44,567 nt of DNA, taken from positions 1 to 44,567 of the forward strand of contig LFTC01000064.1 in the NCBI GenBank assembly GCA_001512915.1, written 5' to 3'. Of this stretch, positions 40,298 to 44,567 are shown piece by piece. Numbering within the stretch: the stretch's first letter is position 1; every line of letters starts with the position of its first letter. Both the position numbers and the translations under genes were made by a program. This DNA is from Clostridiales bacterium DTU083 (GTDB taxonomy: Bacteria > Bacillota > Clostridia > Caldicoprobacterales > DTU083). The notes beneath the pieces are model-generated. The model made no database searches and was not told the DNA's origin. It saw nothing but the letters and a program-made list of their open reading frames with translations.

Positions 40298-42445
40298 ATG
40301 TTGGAACATAAAATTTATACTACGGAATTAGCAGGGCAAACCCTGAGCGTTGAAGTCGGCAAGTTTGCAGAACAAGCCAACGGAGCATGTACTGTTAGAT
40401 ATGGCGATACAATGGTTTTGGTGACTGCAACTGCGTCTGACACTCCAAGGGAAGGTATCGATTTCTTTCCTCTCAGTGTAGACTTTGAAGAAAAACTATA
40501 TGCTGTAGGCCGTATTCCGGGAGGTTTTATTAAAAGAGAAGGGCGTCCCACTGAACAAGCTATACTAACCTCACGGTTGATTGACAGACCTATTCGCCCA
40601 TTGTTCCCAAAAGGTTTTCGTAATGATGTAGTGGTAGTTGCCACTGCTTTGTCCATTGATCCGGAGTATCCCCCGGAAGTATTTGCCATGATTGGTTCAT
40701 CTGTGGCTCTCAGCATATCAGATATCCCATTTCTTGGACCAACTGGTTCAGTGGCAGTCGGTATGGTAGATGGAGAATTTGTAATTAATCCCAACAGCCA
40801 GCAGAGGGAAAAGAGCAAGCTGCACTTAATAGTTTCAGGCACAAAGGATGCCATCATGATGGTGGAAGCTGGTGCAGACGAGGTAACCGAAGAAGAAATG
40901 CTTGAAGCAATAATGTTTGCTCATGAGCACATAAAAGGCTTAGTAGAATTCCAGGAAAAGATCATTGAAGAAGTCGGAAAGCCTAAAATGGAATACACTG
41001 CTTTTATTCCTGAAGCTGAACTTGAACAGCAGGTACGTGAATATGCCACTGAAATGATAGCTGAGTCAGTACAGGCAGTGGACAAGCAAGTGCGGGAAGA
41101 AAATATGAAAAAAGTTAAGGAAGACATATTGGAGCACTTTGCTGAGGCTTTCCCTGAGAGGGAAAATGAAATTGAAGAAGTTATTAGCAATATAACCAAG
41201 GAAGTTGTAAGGAGCAGGATATTAAACGAAGGCATCCGGCCTGACGGCCGTACCGTTACAGAAATCAGGCCTTTATCATCCGAAGTTGGTTTGTTGCCCA
41301 GAACCCATGGTTCCGGATTGTTTAAACGAGGTCAGACCCAGGTGCTTACAGTATGCACATTGGGAGCCAAGGCAGATGTTCAGGTATTGGACGGCTTATG
41401 GGAAGATGAATACAAGCGTTATATTCATCATTATAACTTTCCTCCATACAGTGTAGGGGAAGCAAGATCACCCAGAGGGCCGGGAAGAAGGGAAATAGGC
41501 CATGGCTATTTGGCAGAACGGGCACTTGAACCTATGATTCCTTCATTTGAGGAATTTCCGTATACCATACGCCTGGTTTCAGAAGTTTTGAGCTCCAATG
41601 GCTCCACTTCTCAGGCAAGTGTATGTGGCAGCACCCTTGCATTAATGGATGCAGGTGTGCCGATTAAAGCACCGGTAGCCGGCATAGCAATGGGGCTGAT
41701 AAAGGATGAGGAGACTGGTAAAGTTGCTATTCTATCAGATATCCAAGGCATTGAAGACTTTTTAGGCGATATGGACTTCAAAGTGGCCGGAACCAAACAT
41801 GGAATTACGGCCATTCAGATGGATATCAAAATTAAAGGCATAGACAGGGGCATTTTGGAGAAAGCACTTGAGCAAGCTCGGGCAGGCAGATTATATATCC
41901 TTGATTCCATGCTTGAGGTAATTGATAAACCAAGAGAGCAGCTATCACCTTACGCTCCCAAAATTATTCAGACATGTATTCATCCGGATAAAATACGCGA
42001 CATCATTGGACCTGGCGGCAAAGTTATCAATAAGATTATTGCCGAAACCGGTGTAAAAATAGACATCGAAGATGATGGTCATGTTTACATTTCATCTCCT
42101 GACCGGGAGGCCGCTGAAAAGGCATTAAGGATTATAGAAGGGCTGACCAGGGACGTTGAGGAAGGCGACGTATTCACCGGTAAAGTTGTAAGAATCATGA
42201 ACTTTGGAGCTTTTGTAGAGGTATTGCCTGGCAAGGAAGGCTTGGTTCATATTTCCAATCTGTCACATGACAGGGTTAACAGGGTAGAGGATGTTGTAAA
42301 AGTAGGCGATGAAATAACTGTTAAGGTAACGGATATTGACAGCTATGGAAGGATTAACCTATCCCACAAAGATACACTTCCTCCACCGCCTAAACCTGAA
42401 GGAAAGAATGAAAGAAAGCAAGGCAGAAGGAGACGTTCCTACTAA
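40298..42445 (+). CDS. pnp: Polyribonucleotide nucleotidyltransferase (PNPase)
   Basis: [67 protein letters not shown]-terminal KH ([20 protein letters not shown]) and S1 domains. Confidence 0.97.
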   Translation: MLEHKIYTTELAGQTLSVEVGKFAEQANGACTVRYGDTMVLVTATASDTPREGIDFFPLSVDFEEKLYAVGRIPGGFIKREGRPTEQAILTSRLIDRPIRPLFPKGFRNDVVVVATALSIDPEYPPEVFAMIGSSVALSISDIPFLGPTGSVAVGMVDGEFVINPNSQQREKSKLHLIVSGTKDAIMMVEAGADEVTEEEMLEAIMFAHEHIKGLVEFQEKIIEEVGKPKMEYTAFIPEAELEQQVREYATEMIAESVQAVDKQVREENMKKVKEDILEHFAEAFPERENEIEEVISNITKEVVRSRILNEGIRPDGRTVTEIRPLSSEVGLLPRTHGSGLFKRGQTQVLTVCTLGAKADVQVLDGLWEDEYKRYIHHYNFPPYSVGEARSPRGPGRREIGHGYLAERALEPMIPSFEEFPYTIRLVSEVLSSNGSTSQASVCGSTLALMDAGVPIKAPVAGIAMGLIKDEETGKVAILSDIQGIEDFLGDMDFKVAGTKHGITAIQMDIKIKGIDRGILEKALEQARAGRLYILDSMLEVIDKPREQLSPYAPKIIQTCIHPDKIRDIIGPGGKVINKIIAETGVKIDIEDDGHVYISSPDREAAEKALRIIEGLTRDVEEGDVFTGKVVRIMNFGAFVEVLPGKEGLVHISNLSHDRVNRVEDVVKVGDEITVKVTDIDSYGRINLSHKDTLPPPPKPEGKNERKQGRRRRSY

Positions 42446-42453
42446 TAATGGAG

Positions 42454-42496
42454 CATAAACTTTGCATTAAGTTCAAAGTTTATGTTTCATTTTTTA
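42454..42496 (+). terminator. Intrinsic terminator after pnp
   Basis: CATAAACTTTG (42454-42464)/CAAAGTTTATG (42474-42484) followed by TTTCATTTTTT. Confidence 0.8.
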
Positions 42497-42498
42497 TT

Positions 42499-42541
42499 CA
42501 TATCTTTACATTAAATGAATAACATTTAATGTAAAGATATG
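42499..42541 (+). repeat. Perfect inverted repeat (18 bp arms, 7-nt loop) upstream of the deacetylase gene
   Basis: CATATCTTTACATTAAAT (42499-42516)-GAATAAC-ATTTAATGTAAAGATATG (42524-42541). Confidence 0.9.
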
Positions 42542-42552
42542 GAGGTGATTTG

Positions 42553-43269
42553 ATGAAGGTGGTGTTTATTCCTCTCAGAAGGAATGCCATCTTTCAAATA
42601 CTGATTGTTTCCTCGCTATTTATCTTGCTTATTTTTTTTAATTCCACGGAAGCTGTTACTGTACTCAGCCCTACTTTTGAACCGCCGATATATAATGGCA
42701 ATGAAAACAATCCGACTATCGCTTTTGAATGTAATGTGGTATGGGGTACAGAATATATTATCCCGATGCTGCAAATCTTCAAAGAGCACGATATTCGGAT
42801 TACTTTTTTCATTGGCGGAGAATGGGCCAGGGAAAATCCCGAACTTCTTAAAAAGATAGCATCTGAAGGCCATGAGCTGGGCAATCATGGGTATAGCCAT
42901 AAACATCATAGCAAGCTGGATTTTAATCAGAATAGGTATGAAATTCTGGAAACAGAAAAAGAAATTGAATCAATTACTGGTGTAAAGACAAATCTGTTTG
43001 CACCTCCCTATGGAGAGTTCAATGATATAACTTTAAAGGCTGCTCATTCACTCGGCTATAAAACTATTATGTGGAGCATTGACACAATCGATTGGAGAAG
43101 AGACGGGACGGAAAAAATAATTAATCGTGTAATGAAGAACCCCCACAACGGAGCATTAGTACTTATGCATCCAACAGCTGATACAGTGGCAGCCTTGCCT
43201 GTTATAATTGAAGGGTTGCAGAAACAGGGATTTAAAATCGGAACGGTATCGGAAGCGCTTGAAGAATAA
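42553..43269 (+). CDS. Polysaccharide deacetylase family protein (YlxY-like)
   Basis: NodB-type domain: IRITFFIGGEWARENPELLKKIASEGHELGNHGYSHKHHSKL, FAPPYGEFND, MWSIDTIDWRRDG; located downstream of pnp. ATG at 42553, SD GGAGGTGA at 42541. Confidence 0.88.
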   Translation: MKVVFIPLRRNAIFQILIVSSLFILLIFFNSTEAVTVLSPTFEPPIYNGNENNPTIAFECNVVWGTEYIIPMLQIFKEHDIRITFFIGGEWARENPELLKKIASEGHELGNHGYSHKHHSKLDFNQNRYEILETEKEIESITGVKTNLFAPPYGEFNDITLKAAHSLGYKTIMWSIDTIDWRRDGTEKIINRVMKNPHNGALVLMHPTADTVAALPVIIEGLQKQGFKIGTVSEALEE

Positions 43270-43312
43270 GCTGTTTTCAATATCTAAAACATATGATAAA
43301 ACAGGTGGCTAA

Positions 43313-44567
43313 ATGTACAAGCATTATAGATTAGATAATGGCGTTAGAATTATTACTGATCGGATTCCTTATTTTCGTTCGATATCAATTGGATTTTGGT
43401 TTCGTGCAGGTTCTGCATATGAGACCCCCAAAGAAAACGGGCTTTCGCATTTTATTGAACATATGTTGTTCAAAGGTACAAAAAAGCGGACTGCAAGGCA
43501 AATTGCTGAAGAATTGGACTCTATTGGCGGTCATATAAATGCTTTTACAGCCAAGGAATTTACGTGTTTTTATTGCAGCGTTGTTGATGAACATATTGAG
43601 CTGGCACTGAACTTATTATCTGATATGCTATTGTACTCTAAATTTGACCCAGTGGAAATTAATAAGGAAAAAAACGTAATATTAGAAGAAATAGATATGT
43701 ATGAGGATTCACCGGAAGATGTAGCCCATGAACTATTATGCAAAGCTTATTTTGATAAACATCCCTTGGCCATGCCTATACTTGGACAACCGGATCGTTT
43801 GTTAAAATATAATAGAACAGATTTATTGGAATTTAAGAATAAATATTTTACCACTGATAATCTTGTAGTAGCGGTTGCCGGGAATTTCCAGGAGGATGAA
43901 TTAATTAAGCTGATAGATAAATATTTGGGTAATTGGGATCATCGGGGTACTGTGCCTGTAGAAAAAGAATTAGAGTTGAATCAGCCAAGAATCTTATTTG
44001 CAGAAAGAGAGCTTGAACAATTTCATTTGTCTCTTTCCTTCCCTGGAATTGCTGTAGACAGCCCGCAACTATATCCTATGCTGGTAATGAATAATCTGAT
44101 TGGCGGCGGAATGAGTTCCAGACTGTTTCAAAGGATCAGGGAGGACAGAGGGCTTGCATATTCCATATACTCCTACCCATCAACTTACTTAACAGGCGGT
44201 ATGTACAGCATATATGCTGCAACAAAACCTGAACAGTGTGAGGACGTGCTTAATATTATCATTGAGGAGATAGAATCTTTAAAAAATCATGGCTTTACTA
44301 ATAAAGAATTTCTTATTGCCAGGGAACAACTAAAAGGGAGTTATATCTTAAGTAATGAAACTCCGGGAAGCAGGATGAATGCAATAGGTAAAGCCAGGAC
44401 ACTTCTGGATAAGGTGCTGACCCCAAATCAGATACTGGATAAAATAAACAATGTACGCGCTGAAGAGGTGTATGAAGTAATTCAAAAGATATTCCAAAAA
44501 GGCAGTATTTGTGCTGCATTGGTTGGATGCGAAGATAAAACAGACACAATATGGAACATAATTAAAG
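43313..44567 (+). CDS. M16 family zinc peptidase (MlpA/YmxG-like), 3' end beyond the window
   Basis: MYKHYRLDNGVRIITDRIPYFRSISIGFWFRAGSAYETPKENGLSHFIEHMLFKGTKKRTARQIAEELDSIGG with the HxxEH motif; open to the window end and absent from the ORF track. Confidence 0.9.
   Translation, partial: MYKHYRLDNGVRIITDRIPYFRSISIGFWFRAGSAYETPKENGLSHFIEHMLFKGTKKRTARQIAEELDSIGGHINAFTAKEFTCFYCSVVDEHIELALNLLSDMLLYSKFDPVEINKEKNVILEEIDMYEDSPEDVAHELLCKAYFDKHPLAMPILGQPDRLLKYNRTDLLEFKNKYFTTDNLVVAVAGNFQEDELIKLIDKYLGNWDHRGTVPVEKELELNQPRILFAERELEQFHLSLSFPGIAVDSPQLYPMLVMNNLIGGGMSSRLFQRIREDRGLAYSIYSYPSTYLTGGMYSIYAATKPEQCEDVLNIIIEEIESLKNHGFTNKEFLIAREQLKGSYILSNETPGSRMNAIGKARTLLDKVLTPNQILDKINNVRAEEVYEVIQKIFQKGSICAALVGCEDKTDTIWNIIK

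Overview
The 44.6 kb window is a gene-dense, almost entirely plus-strand stretch of a low-GC Firmicute chromosome. Clostridia is my inference from gene order and protein style; I ran no search. It is a concatenation of conserved housekeeping clusters: (i) the 3' part of a GH94-type cyclic beta-1,2-glucan synthase-like gene; (ii) cwlD; (iii) cdaA-cdaR (c-di-AMP synthesis); (iv) a tRNA-Arg(CCG); (v) ftsW/rodA-like and a class B PBP; (vi) uvrC, a PspC protein, a HAD hydrolase, hprK, murB, a PHP protein, rapZ, whiA; (vii) ireB, an Fe-S aldo/keto reductase, ruvX and a DUF1292 protein; (viii) rpsB-tsf-pyrH-frr, a small orphan ORF, uppS-cdsA-dxr-rseP, a GT2 and polC; (ix) rimP-nusA-ylxR-ylxQ-infB-rbfA-nrnA-truB-ribF-rpsO-pnp; (x) a polysaccharide deacetylase and an M16 peptidase truncated by the window end. 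I see no CRISPR array, prophage, transposon or defence island, and no convincing new multi-gene system. The items most worth a second look are small-scale: an apparent AUU start codon on the L7Ae-like gene next to infB, an 18-bp perfect hairpin abutting the Shine-Dalgarno sequence of the deacetylase gene (with a similar arrangement at pnp), structured leaders with good sigma-A promoters before rpsB and rpsO, an uncharacterised 70-aa ORF translationally coupled to frr and followed by an intra-operon terminator, and several departures from textbook synteny (no glmM, yvcK or ispG at the expected places).
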